From NCBI RefSeq assembly GCF_000400505.1, contig NZ_CM001857.1, positions 801,674-848,501 on the forward strand: a stretch of DNA of 46,828 nucleotides. The letters run 5' to 3'. The notes beneath the pieces were generated by a model, which did not search any database, was not told the DNA's origin, and saw only the letters and a program-made list of their open reading frames with translations. This DNA comes from Musicola paradisiaca NCPPB 2511. Lineage in GTDB: Bacteria; Pseudomonadota; Gammaproteobacteria; Enterobacterales; Enterobacteriaceae. Both the position numbers and the translations under genes were made by a program. Of this stretch, positions 31,059 to 40,463 are shown one piece after another (positions within the stretch are counted from its first letter, which is position 1; each line of letters starts with the position of its first letter).

Positions 31059-31307
31059 ATGAACTCTATCAAATTAGTTGCTGCTGCGGTTGTCCTGTCT
31101 ACCCTGTCTTTCACTACGCTGGCCGCGACAGAAGTCCAGAGCGCTCAGGCAAATCGCGTAGGTACCGTTTCCGCATCCGCGCGCAGTCTGGGCGAATTGC
31201 AGTCCCAACTGGCCGCTCAGGCCGATGCGGCCGGCGCCAAGTCTTATCGCATTATCTCTGCGACCGGTAGTGAGCAACTGCGTGGCGTAGCCGAACTGTA
31301 CAAATGA
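31059..31307 (+). CDS. small secreted YdgH/BhsA/McbA (DUF1471) family protein
   Basis: An 82-residue precursor with a signal peptide (MNSIKLVAAAVVLSTLSFTTLAA) and a single DUF1471 domain of about 55 residues (VGTVSASARSLGELQSQLAAQADAAGAKSYRIISATGSEQLRGVAELYK). Enterobacteria carry many such small periplasmic proteins, linked to stress responses and biofilm formation; individual roles are mostly unclear. The start at 31059 is supported by AAGGA at 31047-31051, seven bases before the ATG. An upstream GTG overlaps the ribosome site and is rejected. It is a single gene, converging with alr. Confidence 0.9.
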   Translation: MNSIKLVAAAVVLSTLSFTTLAATEVQSAQANRVGTVSASARSLGELQSQLAAQADAAGAKSYRIISATGSEQLRGVAELYK

Positions 31308-31357
31308 TTCGTCAGGCGATGGCGTAATAACTGACGCCATTGCTGTATCGAGAGAAT

Positions 31358-31396
31358 AAAAAAACCGGTGGAGCACAGGCTCGACCGGGTTTTTTT
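31358..31396. terminator. bidirectional terminator between the DUF1471 gene and alr
   Basis: AAAACC-GGTGGAGC and GCTCGACCGGGTTTT form an imperfect stem with a one-base bulge and an ACAG loop. A tracts on one side and T tracts on the other allow use from both strands. It sits midway between the two convergent stop codons. Confidence 0.75.
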
Positions 31397-31411
31397 GTCG
31401 ATGGAGACGCG

Positions 31412-32488
31412 TCAGCCGATATATTCCACCCGGGTGCGGGCGGTCAGACGGGTGATCAGCTCATAGGCGCTGATGTCGTTGTGTGCCGCCACGTTTTCCA
31501 CTGGCAACGGGCCGCCCCATAGAATCACTTCGTTACCGACCTGATCGTCGGCGTCTGGCCCCAGATCGACGGTAAGCATGTCCATCGACACCCGGCCGAC
31601 CAGCGGGACTTCACGGCCGTTAATCCACACTGGCGTACCACTGCGGGCGCCGCGGGGGTAGCCGTCGCCATAGCCCATGGCCACGACGCCCAGCCGGGTG
31701 TCGCGCGTACTGCTCCAGGTACTGCCGTATCCGACCGGTTCGCCGGCATGGTGTTCACGCACGGCGATCAGGTGAGAGGTTAGCGTCATGGCGGGTTTGA
31801 GCTGCCATTGCCCGGCGTCGCCGTGCCCCAACGGCGACACACCGTACAGAATGATGCCGGGGCGAATCTGGTCGCGGTGCGCTTCCGGCCACAGCAGGAT
31901 GCCGCCGGACGCCGCGATGGATTGGGCGCCCGGTTTACCGCGCGTGAAAGCGTCGAAACAGTCGAGCTGGCGTCGGGTGGTGTCGAACTCCGGCTCGTCG
32001 GCGCGGCAAAAGTGGCTCATCACGTTCACCGGCTGCACGACATTCGCGCAGCTGCTCAGACGGGCATAGAAGGCCTCGGCGTGTGCCGGCAATACGCCGA
32101 GGCGGTGCATACCGGTATCCAGTTTCATCCACACTTTTAGCGGATGCGGCAGCGTCGCCTGTTCCAGTGCGGCCAGTTGTTCCACGCAGTGGACTGCGGT
32201 TTCCAGCTGGTGTTCAGCCAGTAACGGCAGCTCGTCGGCGCAGAAGAAACCTTCCAACAGTAGAATGGGTTTGGTGATGCCGCCGGCGCGCAGGGCGAGG
32301 GCTTCGCTGAGACGGGATACGCCGTAACCGTCGGCGTCGGAGAAGACACGAGCGGCTTCCAGCGCACCGTGCCCGTAGGCGTTGGCTTTCACTATGGCGA
32401 TCAGGCGGCTTTGCGGCGCCATCTGTCGGATGAGCTGCAGATTATGGCGCAAGGCGCTGCGATCGACGACGGCGGTTGCCGTTTTCAT
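31412..32488 (-). CDS. alr: alanine racemase, biosynthetic
   Basis: Alr, 358 residues, a cytoplasmic PLP enzyme converting L-alanine to D-alanine for peptidoglycan. Lys34 in [12 protein letters not shown] binds PLP and the second catalytic base is the Tyr of GYGSTW in the C-terminal beta domain. Other family marks are [19 protein letters not shown] and [17 protein letters not shown] precedes the ATG at good spacing. It begins 18 bases after the dnaB stop codon on the same strand, so the two genes form an operon, as in E. coli. Confidence 0.97.
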   Translation of the reverse strand: MKTATAVVDRSALRHNLQLIRQMAPQSRLIAIVKANAYGHGALEAARVFSDADGYGVSRLSEALALRAGGITKPILLLEGFFCADELPLLAEHQLETAVHCVEQLAALEQATLPHPLKVWMKLDTGMHRLGVLPAHAEAFYARLSSCANVVQPVNVMSHFCRADEPEFDTTRRQLDCFDAFTRGKPGAQSIAASGGILLWPEAHRDQIRPGIILYGVSPLGHGDAGQWQLKPAMTLTSHLIAVREHHAGEPVGYGSTWSSTRDTRLGVVAMGYGDGYPRGARSGTPVWINGREVPLVGRVSMDMLTVDLGPDADDQVGNEVILWGGPLPVENVAAHNDISAYELITRLTARTRVEYIG

Positions 32489-32506
32489 TCTTAATCCTTA
32501 ATGCGT

Positions 32507-33912
32507 TTATTCATCATCGTATTGTGGGCCGGCATAGTTATCGAAGCGCGACCACTGCCCGTTAAAGGTCAGGCGTACTGTGCCAATCGGCCCGTTACGC
32601 TGTTTCCCTATAATGATTTCAGCGATGCCTTTCAGATCGCTGTTCTCGTGATAAACCTCATCACGGTAGATAAACATGATCAGGTCGGCGTCCTGCTCAA
32701 TAGAGCCGGATTCACGCAGATCCGAGTTGACCGGACGTTTATCCGCACGCTGTTCCAGGCTGCGGTTGAGCTGGGACAACGCGATGACAGGCACTTGCAA
32801 TTCTTTTGCCAATGCTTTGAGCGAACGAGAGATTTCAGCGATTTCCAGCGTACGGTTGTCTGACAGCGACGGTACCCGCATCAATTGCAGGTAGTCGATC
32901 ATGATCAGGCTCAGGCCGTCGTTTTCACGGAAAACACGGCGCGCGCGGGAGCGTACTTCGGTCGGCGTCAGGCCGGAGGAATCGTCGATGTACATATTGC
33001 GTTTTTCCAACAGCAACCCCATGGTGCTGGAAATGCGCGCCCAATCTTCGTCGTCGAGCTGGCCGGTACGGATGCGGGTTTGATCCACGCGCGAGAGCGA
33101 GGCCAGCATACGCATCATGATCTGTTCGCCGGGCATTTCCAGGCTGAAGATCAGCACCGGTTTTTCCTGGGTCATGGCGGCGTTTTCGCATAGGTTCATG
33201 GCGAAGGTGGTTTTCCCCATGGAGGGACGCGCCGCCACGATGATTAAATCCGATTTCTGCAACCCGGCGGTCTTTTTGTCCAGATCCTGATAACCGCTGG
33301 AGACGCCGGTCACGCCATCGTGCGGGCGCTGATAAAGCTGTTCGATGCGGGAGACGGTATCTTCCAGGATACGGTCGATGCTTTTTGGCCCTTCATCTTT
33401 GCTGGCGCGATTTTCGGCGATCTGGAATACGCGGGATTCAGCCAGATCAAGGAGATCTTCGCTGCTACGCCCCTGCGGATCGTAACCGGCGTCGGCAATT
33501 TCATTGGCAACGGCGATCATCTCTCGCACCACCGCGCGTTCCCGCACGATATCGGCATACGCGCCGATATTGGCCGCGCTGGGGGTATTCTTCGCCAATT
33601 CAGCCAGATAGGCGAAACCGCCGGCAGAGTCCAGTTCCCCCTTCTGTTCTAATGACTCTGACAGCGTGATCAGGTCGATGGGTTTGCTCATCTCCAGCAG
33701 ACGCTGCATTTCGTTGAAGATCAAGCGATGGGCGCGGTTGAAGAAGTCTGCGGCGACAACGCGCTCGGCGACATTGTCCCAGCGCTCGTTATCGAGCATC
33801 AGTCCCCCCAATACCGACTGTTCCGCCTCCAGTGAATGAGGGGGAAGTTTTAACCCTTCGAGTTGACGATCCCGGGTATCCGCCGGTTTATTGGTTGGTT
33901 TTTTTCTGCCAT
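32507..33912 (-). CDS. dnaB: replicative DNA helicase DnaB, start codon out of frame by one base
   Basis: DnaB is the hexameric fork helicase. Conserved sequence begins at LEGLKLPPHSLEAEQSVLGGLMLDNERW and continues unbroken through the N-terminal domain, the linker and the RecA-like motor (ARPSMGKTTFAMN Walker A, IMIDYLQLM Walker B, LSQLNRSLEQRADKRP) to the usual end FDNYAGPQYDDE. The only plausible start, ATG at 33912-33910 (MAEK...), is separated from this frame by one missing base at a run of seven A (33905-33899). The codons GAA-AAA-AAC then lead to an in-frame stop after 20 residues. With one more A the gene would encode 468 residues, close to E. coli's 471. Within the main frame the first start is a TTG at 33811, which would delete about 34 conserved residues. 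The gene is essential, so error, slippage or recent mutation are the options. Confidence 0.93.
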
Positions 33913-34029
33913 GAAACCTGTTCTTTTACTGGTTGATTTACCTTTTGAGGTGTGGGCATTGTATATGAATGACACCGAGCCTGGTAACGATAACCACCAG
34001 CTCAAGATGAGAATAATGAGGAGAAAAGC

Positions 34030-35019
34030 ATGGCCAAGCGTATTCAGTTCAGCGCGCACGGCGGCCCGGGGGTATTGGAATATGTGGACTTTACGCCACG
34101 CGACCCCAGCCTGAATGAAGTCCAGGTGGAAAACCGCGCCATCGGCATCAATTATATCGACACCTATTTCCGTTCCGGTCTCTATTCCCCGCCATCACTG
34201 CCTTCGGGGCTGGGCACTGAGGCTGCCGGGGTGGTGAGCAAGGTGGGGGCTAACGTCAAACATGTGAAAGTGGGCGACCGCGTGGTGTATGCCCAGTCTG
34301 CATTGGGGGCTTACAGTGAACGGCATAACGTGCCGGAAGAGAAAGTGGCGTTGCTGCCGGACGATATCAGCTTTGAACAGGCGGCGGCTTCGTTTCTGAA
34401 AGGGTTGACGGTGTACTACCTGTTGCGCCAGACGTATGAAATCAAGCCGGGCGAGACGTTTCTGTTTCATGCCGCAGCCGGGGGCGTCGGGCTGATTGCC
34501 TGCCAGTGGGCGAGAGCGCTGGGCGCAAAACTGATCGGTACCGTCGGTACGGCCGGGAAAGCGGAAATAGCCCGGCAAGCCGGTGCCTGGGCGACCATCA
34601 ATTACCGTACTGAAGATATCGCCCAGCGTGTACTGGAGCTGACCCACGAAGAAAAAGTGTCGGTAGTGTATGACTCGGTCGGTAAGGATACCTGGGAGGC
34701 ATCGTTGAACTGCCTGAAACGCCGCGGGCTGATGGTCAGCTTCGGTAATGCCTCCGGGCCGGTAACGGGCGTGAATCTGGGGATCTTGAATCAGAAAGGG
34801 TCGCTCTACGTGACCCGGCCGTCATTGTTCAGCTATATCACTAACCGTCAGGAGCTGGAACACGCCAGCAAAGAGCTGTTCGCGCTGATCGCCAGCGGTG
34901 CGATCAACGTCGATGTGCCGGATAGCCAGAAATTTGCGCTGGAAGACGCGCAAGCCGCCCACCAGGCCTTGGAAAGCCGCCAAACGCACGGTTCCAGCCT
35001 GTTGATTCCAGGGCTGTAA
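34030..35019 (+). CDS. qorA: NADPH:quinone oxidoreductase
   Basis: QorA, 329 residues, of the zinc-free medium-chain dehydrogenase family. It performs one-electron reduction of quinones with NADPH in the cytoplasm. The nucleotide fold carries HAAAGGVGLIACQWARALGAKLIGTVGT, and the N-terminal part has the conserved GINYIDTYFRSGLY and GLGTEAAGVV. Catalytic zinc ligands of alcohol dehydrogenases are absent, as expected. GAGGAG precedes the ATG. It diverges from dnaB and converges with pspG, as in E. coli. Confidence 0.95.
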   Translation: MAKRIQFSAHGGPGVLEYVDFTPRDPSLNEVQVENRAIGINYIDTYFRSGLYSPPSLPSGLGTEAAGVVSKVGANVKHVKVGDRVVYAQSALGAYSERHNVPEEKVALLPDDISFEQAAASFLKGLTVYYLLRQTYEIKPGETFLFHAAAGGVGLIACQWARALGAKLIGTVGTAGKAEIARQAGAWATINYRTEDIAQRVLELTHEEKVSVVYDSVGKDTWEASLNCLKRRGLMVSFGNASGPVTGVNLGILNQKGSLYVTRPSLFSYITNRQELEHASKELFALIASGAINVDVPDSQKFALEDAQAAHQALESRQTHGSSLLIPGL

Positions 35020-35049
35020 AAAACAAACGCCTCCCTGATGGGAGGCGTT
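35018..35049 (-). terminator. hairpin between convergent qorA and pspG
   Basis: A perfect 10 bp stem (AACGCCTCCC at 35026-35035, GGGAGGCGTT at 35040-35049) with a TGAT loop. Its T tract lies only on the minus strand (TTTG-TTTTTT at 35027-35018), so it should stop pspG transcripts. In the qorA direction there is a strong stem without a T run. Confidence 0.7.
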
Positions 35050-35295
35050 GCTACAACGGTATTTTCATCGGCCGTATTGTAGGGTACAGCGGTTGAATAC
35101 CATGGACGTTGTCATTGTATGACGTTGTTTTTACTCCGTGGTATTGATGAAATCATAGAGGGAATCAACGTCGTACCGTTGATTCGCGTCGAGAATAACA
35201 GCCTGTTGAAGAAAAAAATCTTTACTGGCGCACAGTTTCGGCATTCAGACCGAACACTGTGCAGCCAATGGCGTGATTTACCACAGGATGTTCGG

Positions 35296-35517
35296 TTATC
35301 TGTGGTAGCGGTCGGTCGGTTGTTGCGTGGCCCGCCAAATCCAGGCCACCGCCAGCGCCAGCAACAGCCAGGGGAGTAGTTTGAATACCAGAGCGACAAA
35401 TCCTCCCAACAGCATAGCTGCCGTGGCTATCGCCAGCGCCACCATCACCCCCAGCAGCGAAATGCCAGTGATGACCAGTACGACAAAAAATCCGATAACG
35501 AACAGAATTTCAAACAT
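35296..35517 (-). CDS. pspG: phage shock protein G, inner membrane
   Basis: PspG, 73 residues (E. coli about 80), a small inner-membrane effector of the phage shock response. It opens MFEILFVIGFFVVLVITGISLLGVMVAL, close to E. coli PspG, and has two to three hydrophobic segments ending in KLLPWLLLALAVAWIW. AGGAG at 35528-35524 supports the start. A sigma-54 type promoter lies about 60 bases upstream, matching the known PspF/sigma-54 control of this gene. It sits between dusA and qorA, its standard place. Confidence 0.93.
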   Translation of the reverse strand: MFEILFVIGFFVVLVITGISLLGVMVALAIATAAMLLGGFVALVFKLLPWLLLALAVAWIWRATQQPTDRYHR

Positions 35518-35573
35518 GGCAGGCTCCTGTGGCGTGTGCCGGGCGGCGTTGTGCCACCCTCTATTCGACAGTT

Positions 35574-35589
35574 AACAAGAAGCGTGCCA
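35574..35589 (-). promoter_or_regulatory. sigma-54 promoter of pspG
   Basis: On the minus strand TGGCAC (35589-35584), five bases (GCTTC), then TTGTT (35578-35574). This agrees with the -24/-12 consensus TGGCAC-N5-TTGCW except for T in place of C. It lies upstream of pspG, which is sigma-54 dependent in E. coli and activated by PspF. Confidence 0.78.
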
Positions 35590-35683
35590 GTTCATACTTT
35601 GGCTAATTTATTGATTTTAAAGCCAGATAATCTAAGCGCCTGACCAGGAAGTGGCGAAAATCACCAACAGTTGGCAATAACGG

Positions 35684-36691
35684 TTATGGCCGTTGCACCC
35701 GGGTCAGCGCCTGTTCCACGACGGAAACATCGGCGCCGGGACGGTGGGCGTTTTCACTCAGGAAGCGGCGCCACTGGCGTGCGCCGGGCAGGCCCTGAAA
35801 CAGGCCCAGCATATGACGGGTGATATGGCCGAGCTGCGCGCCCCGGCTCAGTTCGCGCTCGATATACGGATACATGCCTTCGACGACGGCGAACAGATCA
35901 GGGACGGGCGCGGTAACGCCGAACAACTGGCTGTCAACCTGCGCCAGCACGCCGGGGTTCTGATAGGCTTCGCGGCCGACCATGACGCCATCGAGGTGCT
36001 GCAAATGTTGTTGCGCTTGTTCCAGCGTTTTGATGCCGCCGTTGATGGCGATGGTCAGCGCGGGGAAATCGCGCTTTAGCTGATAAACGCGCGGGTAGTC
36101 CAGCGGCGGAATCTCGCGGTTTTCTTTGGGGCTGAGGCCGGACAGCCAGGCTTTGCGGGCATGGACGATAAACGTATCGCAGCCGCCGCGTTCTGCTACC
36201 GTGCGGATAAAAGCGCACAGGAAATCGTAACTGTCCTGATCATCGATACCGATGCGGGTTTTGACCGTGACCGGAAGGCGAACCCGCCCACGCATCGCGT
36301 CCACGCAGTCCGCCACCAGCTCCGCTTCCGCCATCAGGCAGGCGCCGAAGCGGCCGTTTTGTACTCGGTCGGATGGGCAGCCGACGTTGAGGTTGATTTC
36401 GTCATAGCCGCGCTGTTCCGCTATCTCGGCGCACTGCGCCAGCGCCTGCGGATCGCTGCCGCCTAACTGTAACGCCAGCGGATGTTCCTCGTCGTTGTAA
36501 GCCAGGTAATCGCCTCGACCGTGAAGGATGGCGCCGGTAGTGACCATCTCGGTGTAGAGCAGCGCGTTGTGGCTCAGCAACCGATGGAAGTAACGGCAGT
36601 GGCGATCGGTCCAATCCAGCATCGGGGCGACGGAAAAGCGGCCGCGCCAGAAAGGGGGCGTGCCGTCGGGGATGGTTGGCGTTGGATTCAT
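35684..36691 (-). CDS. dusA: tRNA-dihydrouridine(20/20a) synthase
   Basis: DusA, 335 residues, a flavoenzyme that reduces uridine 20 and 20a in the tRNA D-loop with NADPH. The FMN-binding TIM barrel shows [16 protein letters not shown] at the start, the catalytic Cys105 in [52 protein letters not shown] and INGGIKT. The C-terminal helical domain is complete. Start at the ATG 36691; the ribosome site is weak. The gene order dusA, pspG, qorA, dnaB is conserved with E. coli. Confidence 0.96.
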   Translation of the reverse strand: MNPTPTIPDGTPPFWRGRFSVAPMLDWTDRHCRYFHRLLSHNALLYTEMVTTGAILHGRGDYLAYNDEEHPLALQLGGSDPQALAQCAEIAEQRGYDEINLNVGCPSDRVQNGRFGACLMAEAELVADCVDAMRGRVRLPVTVKTRIGIDDQDSYDFLCAFIRTVAERGGCDTFIVHARKAWLSGLSPKENREIPPLDYPRVYQLKRDFPALTIAINGGIKTLEQAQQHLQHLDGVMVGREAYQNPGVLAQVDSQLFGVTAPVPDLFAVVEGMYPYIERELSRGAQLGHITRHMLGLFQGLPGARQWRRFLSENAHRPGADVSVVEQALTRVQRP

Positions 36692-36779
36692 GGCGATACG
36701 GACTCACGGCTGGCTAGCAATAAAGGGGCGACATAGTAACGTGATTTGCCGGTTTTGGGGAGAGCGTCATGGTTTCGAT

Positions 36780-37487
36780 TCAAGCCTCCACATCCACATA
36801 CAGCGCATCATAACGCCAGTATTCGCAGTCGCAATCGATGATGCGATCGTACTGATCGCGGTTGATACGGGTAATGAACAGCGCCGGGCTGCCGGGCGCC
36901 AGCTTTAGTACCGGTGCGGCGACGACGGGCAACGGGGTGGGTAGCATAGTGAAACGCACTCGCCCGTAGCGAATGCCGTATTGCGACAGGTAGTAATTGG
37001 TGAGCGACTGGGTGAGGTCGCCATTGAGCAGATCCGGAAAATAGGCCGGATTGAGATAGTGCTCCACATACAACACCGCGCGCCCATCGAGGCGGCGCAG
37101 ACGGCGGATGCAATAAATTTCCGTCCCTTCTTCCAGCTCCAGGTGGCGGGCGATGGTGGCGCTGGCCGGCATCACGCCCGCGTCCAGCACGTCGGTCTGC
37201 GCCTGACGCCCCTGCTTTTCCGCCATTTCATGAAAGTGACTTCTGTGCAGCGGATTATAGCTAAGCCGCGGCGGCGAGATGAACCAACCGCGCCGCAGTT
37301 CGCGGTAGATGATGCCCTGGGACTCCACCAAAGTCAGTGCTTCGCGCAGGGTAATGCGCGTGGTGGAAAACTGCTCGCTGAGCGTCCGCTCGGACGGCAG
37401 GCGGCCGCTGGCGAACTCGCCCTGACGAATCCGCGCCGTTAATGCATCGCCAATCTGGGTGATGGCGGTGGTGGGTTGTTTTGTCAT
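36780..37487 (-). CDS. GntR-family regulator with UTRA domain (HutC/PhnF type)
   Basis: A 235-residue repressor-type protein. The N-terminal winged helix is typical GntR (GDALTARIRQGEFASGRLPSERTLSEQFSTTRITLREALTLVESQGII). The UTRA ligand domain (about 90-235) follows, with GTEIYCIRRLRRLDGRAVLYVEHYLNPAYFPDLL. UTRA regulators bind small ligands such as phosphonates, sugars or histidine intermediates and control adjacent genes. This one diverges from the importer operon at 37687 and a suitable palindrome lies in the operon promoter. It is therefore most likely the local regulator, with the imported compound or a breakdown product as inducer. Confidence 0.9.
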   Translation of the reverse strand: MTKQPTTAITQIGDALTARIRQGEFASGRLPSERTLSEQFSTTRITLREALTLVESQGIIYRELRRGWFISPPRLSYNPLHRSHFHEMAEKQGRQAQTDVLDAGVMPASATIARHLELEEGTEIYCIRRLRRLDGRAVLYVEHYLNPAYFPDLLNGDLTQSLTNYYLSQYGIRYGRVRFTMLPTPLPVVAAPVLKLAPGSPALFITRINRDQYDRIIDCDCEYWRYDALYVDVEA

Positions 37488-37644
37488 CGCCTAAAAGCCT
37501 TAACCTAGTGCAGCCTGCACCATAGCAGGGATTTTGGGTCGGGAGAACCCGTTGCCTGCGTGGGATGATCCGCGGCTGAAACGCCGCTGTCACCACGCTG
37601 ACATAAAAACTTCATCATCGTGTGATGAATTGGCTTGGTTATTG

Positions 37645-37658
37645 CTGGACTAGACCAG
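37645..37658. promoter_or_regulatory. candidate GntR/UTRA operator in the importer operon promoter
   Basis: CTGGACTAGACCAG is a near-perfect palindrome whose core resembles HutC/PhnF-type sites (TGG-N6-CCA with AGACCA). It lies between a possible -35 TTGGTT (37635-37640) and -10 AGAATA (37657-37662), where bound repressor would block RNA polymerase. It is about 30 bases upstream of the first gene. Confidence 0.65.
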
Positions 37659-37686
37659 AATAGCGAACATTTTCTCAATCTGGAGC

Positions 37687-38745
37687 ATGATGATGAAAAA
37701 ATTGTTGTCTTCCGTGTTAATCAGCAGCGCGCTGTTTTCTTCCGTGACCCTGGCGCAGGATGTGGCCGCGCTGGAGAAAGCCGCCCGCGCCGAGGGCGAA
37801 GTGAACAGCGTCGGGATGCCGGACAGCTGGGCCAACTGGAAAGATACCTGGAGTGACCTTGCCGCCAAATACGGCCTGAAACACAGCGACACGGATATGT
37901 CTTCGGCACAGGAAATCGCCAAGTTTGCCGCCGAAAAAGAGAACGCCAGCGCCGATATCGGCGATGTGGGGATCGCCTTCGGCCCGATCGCGGTACAGAA
38001 AGGCGTCACCCAGCCTTACAAACCCACCACCTGGGATCAGGTGCCGGATTGGGCGAAGGACAAGGATGGCCACTGGGCGCTGGCCTATACCGGCTCCATC
38101 GCTTTCATCATCGATAAACAGCAGGTGAAAGAGATCCCGCACAGCTGGGCCGATCTGCTGAAAGGCAAGTATGTGGTCACTATCGGCGACGTCGGCGCGG
38201 CGTCTCAGGCTTCCACCGGCGTACTGGCCGCCAACTACGCGCTGGGCGGCGATGAAAAGAACCTGAAACCGGCGCTGGCGTTTTTCGGCAAACTGGCGAA
38301 GGAAGGGCGTCTGGGGCTGACCAACCCGGCTATCGCCAATATCGAAAAAGGGGAAGTACAGGTGGGCGTGGTCTGGGACTTCAACGGCCTGAACTACCGC
38401 GACAAAATCAACAAGGATCGCTTTGAAGTGCTGATCCCGTCCGATGGCTCGGTGATTTCCGGCTACACCACCATCATCAACCCCTACGCCAAGCACCCGA
38501 ACGCCGCCAAACTGGCGCGCGAGTACATCTTCTCCGACGCCGGTCAGATCAATCTGGCGCGCGGTTACGCCCGCCCGATCCGCGCCCAGCACATTACGCT
38601 GCCGGATGACGTGAAAGCCAAACTGCTGCCGGAAGCCCAGTACAAGAGCGCCCGTCCGATTGCCGACGGCGAAGCCTGGGACAAGACCGTCAAGACGCTG
38701 CCGCGTCTGTGGCAGGAAAACGTCATTATCAACATGAAGCAGTAA
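37687..38745 (+). CDS. ABC importer periplasmic solute-binding protein
   Basis: A 352-residue secreted binding protein with a signal peptide (MMMKKLLSSVLISSALFSSVTLA, cleavage before QD). It is of the extracellular family 1 / AfuA-like type, with NSVGMPDSWANWKDTW near the N-terminus and GVVWDFNGLNYRDK and SGYTTIINPYAKHPNAAKLAREYIFS in the second lobe. The ligand is not identifiable by eye. 2-Aminoethylphosphonate, phosphoesters, iron and polyamine binders all share this fold. Three consecutive ATG codons open the gene; GGAG at 37682-37685 favours the second or third. First gene of the operon, followed closely by a hydrolase, two permeases and an ATPase. Confidence 0.88.
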   Translation: MMMKKLLSSVLISSALFSSVTLAQDVAALEKAARAEGEVNSVGMPDSWANWKDTWSDLAAKYGLKHSDTDMSSAQEIAKFAAEKENASADIGDVGIAFGPIAVQKGVTQPYKPTTWDQVPDWAKDKDGHWALAYTGSIAFIIDKQQVKEIPHSWADLLKGKYVVTIGDVGAASQASTGVLAANYALGGDEKNLKPALAFFGKLAKEGRLGLTNPAIANIEKGEVQVGVVWDFNGLNYRDKINKDRFEVLIPSDGSVISGYTTIINPYAKHPNAAKLAREYIFSDAGQINLARGYARPIRAQHITLPDDVKAKLLPEAQYKSARPIADGEAWDKTVKTLPRLWQENVIINMKQ

Positions 38746-38764
38746 TTGCGGTCTGGAGTACGGG

Positions 38765-39589
38765 ATGAAAACGATTTTGGTCGTGCTGGATGGCCTCTCG
38801 TTCCAGGTTGGGCGCGAGGCGATGGGGTATCTGCAGGCGGAATGCGCCGCCGAGCGCGGGCAGCTTTATCAGTTGGAGTGCGAGCTGCCGTCGCTGTCGC
38901 GCCCGTTGTATGAGTGCATTCTCACCGGCATTACGCCGGTGCGAAGCGGTATTGTGCATAACGGCGTTGCCCGGTTGAGCCGCGAGCGCAGCATTTTTCA
39001 TTATGCCCGCGACGCCGGCTTGACCACGGCGGCGGCGGCCTATCATTGGGTCAGCGAGCTGTATAACCGCACGCCGTTTGACGCAGCGCGGGATCGCCAC
39101 ACGGCCGAGCCGGCGCTGCCCATTCAGTTCGGTCATTTCTACCATGACGACAGCTATCCCGACTCCCATCTGTTCGAAGATGCAGAAAGCCTGCGGCTGC
39201 GCCATCAGCCGGACTTTCTGCTGATTCACCCGATGAACATCGACGACGCCGGCCACCGCCACGGGCTGTCCACGCCGCAGTACCGCAACCGGGCGCGCAT
39301 GGCGGACGGTTATCTCTCCCACTGGATGCCGCGCTGGCTGGAAGAGGGGTACCAGGTGCTGGTGACGTCCGATCACGGCATGAACGATGACCGTACCCAC
39401 GGCGGTATTCTGCCGGAAGAACGGCAGGTGCCGCTGTATGTCTTCGGCCGCGGTTTTTCACTGCGGCCGGACGCCAACCCGCAGCAGACCGAACTGTGCG
39501 GCACGGTGTGCCAACTGCTGGGGGCGAAACACGATAAACCCTGGTGCCGGGCGTTGCTGAATGGCGCCGGGATGGAGGTTGAGGCGTGA
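38765..39589 (+). CDS. alkaline phosphatase superfamily phosphodiesterase/pyrophosphatase-like hydrolase
   Basis: A 274-residue cytoplasmic protein (no signal peptide) of the type I phosphodiesterase/nucleotide pyrophosphatase branch of the alkaline phosphatase superfamily. Metal ligands can be placed at Asp9 (VVLDG), Asp160/His164 (NIDDAGHRHG), Asp203-His204 (TSDHGM) and His212 (THGG). The nucleophile is a Ser or Thr in the segment after PSLSRPLYECILTG. It should cleave phosphomono- or diesters or phosphonates. It is embedded between binding protein and permease genes: 19 bases after the former and overlapping the latter by GTGA. This strongly suggests it acts on the imported compound. It is shorter than typical NPP or phosphonoacetate hydrolase enzymes, so the substrate is open. 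Confidence 0.87.
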   Translation: MKTILVVLDGLSFQVGREAMGYLQAECAAERGQLYQLECELPSLSRPLYECILTGITPVRSGIVHNGVARLSRERSIFHYARDAGLTTAAAAYHWVSELYNRTPFDAARDRHTAEPALPIQFGHFYHDDSYPDSHLFEDAESLRLRHQPDFLLIHPMNIDDAGHRHGLSTPQYRNRARMADGYLSHWMPRWLEEGYQVLVTSDHGMNDDRTHGGILPEERQVPLYVFGRGFSLRPDANPQQTELCGTVCQLLGAKHDKPWCRALLNGAGMEVEA

Positions 39590-40428
39590 GAAAAAGCTGG
39601 TTGGCGGCACTGATTCTGCTGCCATTCTTTGTGGTGTTTTTCGCGTTCCAGATAGCGCCGCTGCTCTGGATTGCGGTCAACAGTTTTTACAGCGAAACCG
39701 AGAGCGCCTGGGGGCTGGCGAATTATGTCGATATTCTGACCTCGCCGTTTTACCTGCAGGCGATCCGTTTCTCGCTGGATATCTCTTTCTGGTCCAGCTT
39801 GTACGGTCTGATCATTGCGCTCGTCGGCGGCTATTCGCTGCGTCAATTGGGCGATGGCGGCGTGCAGCGTTTTGTGATGGCGTTTTCCAACATGACCAGC
39901 AATTTCGCCGGGGTGCCGTTGGCGTTCGCCTTTGTGATCATGCTGGGGCTGAACGGTTTTCTTACCCTGCTGCTGAAGCATTATGGGCTGATCGACGGTT
40001 TCAACCTGTATTCGCGGGACGGCCTGATTCTGATTTACACCTATTTTCAGATCCCGCTGGGTATCTTGTTGCTCTATCCGGCTTTCGGCGGCCTGCGCGA
40101 CGAGTGGCAAGAGTCGGCGGCGCTGCTGGGCGCCAGCCGTTGGCGTTATTGGCTGCATATCGGCATTCCGGTGCTAATGCCGGCGCTGCTGGGCACCTTC
40201 GTGATCCTGCTGGCCAACGCGCTGGGGGCGTATGCCACCCTCTACGCGCTGACTACCGGTAACTTCAACGTGGTGCCGATCCGCATTGCGGCGCTGGTTT
40301 CCGGCGATATCACGCTCGATCCCCATCTGGGCAGCGCGCTTTCCATGCTGCTGGTGCTGTTGATGGCGCTGATCACCCTGGTGCACCAGTGGCTGTTGCG
40401 TCGGAGTTATACCTATGTCGCACGATAA
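39586..40428 (+). CDS. ABC importer permease, first subunit
   Basis: A 280-residue inner-membrane protein with about six helices of the binding-protein-dependent transport family. The ATPase-coupling loop is visible as EWQESAALLGASRWRYWLHIGIPVLMPALLG (the EAA motif). The start is a GTG overlapping the preceding TGA (GTGA), with GGAGG upstream, so translation is coupled to the hydrolase gene. It pairs with the second permease at 40464 to form the membrane channel. Confidence 0.92.
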   Translation: MRKSWLAALILLPFFVVFFAFQIAPLLWIAVNSFYSETESAWGLANYVDILTSPFYLQAIRFSLDISFWSSLYGLIIALVGGYSLRQLGDGGVQRFVMAFSNMTSNFAGVPLAFAFVIMLGLNGFLTLLLKHYGLIDGFNLYSRDGLILIYTYFQIPLGILLLYPAFGGLRDEWQESAALLGASRWRYWLHIGIPVLMPALLGTFVILLANALGAYATLYALTTGNFNVVPIRIAALVSGDITLDPHLGSALSMLLVLLMALITLVHQWLLRRSYTYVAR

Positions 40429-40463
40429 CCTGTCGCTTGCTAACCGCTTGACCGGAGGGCGCC

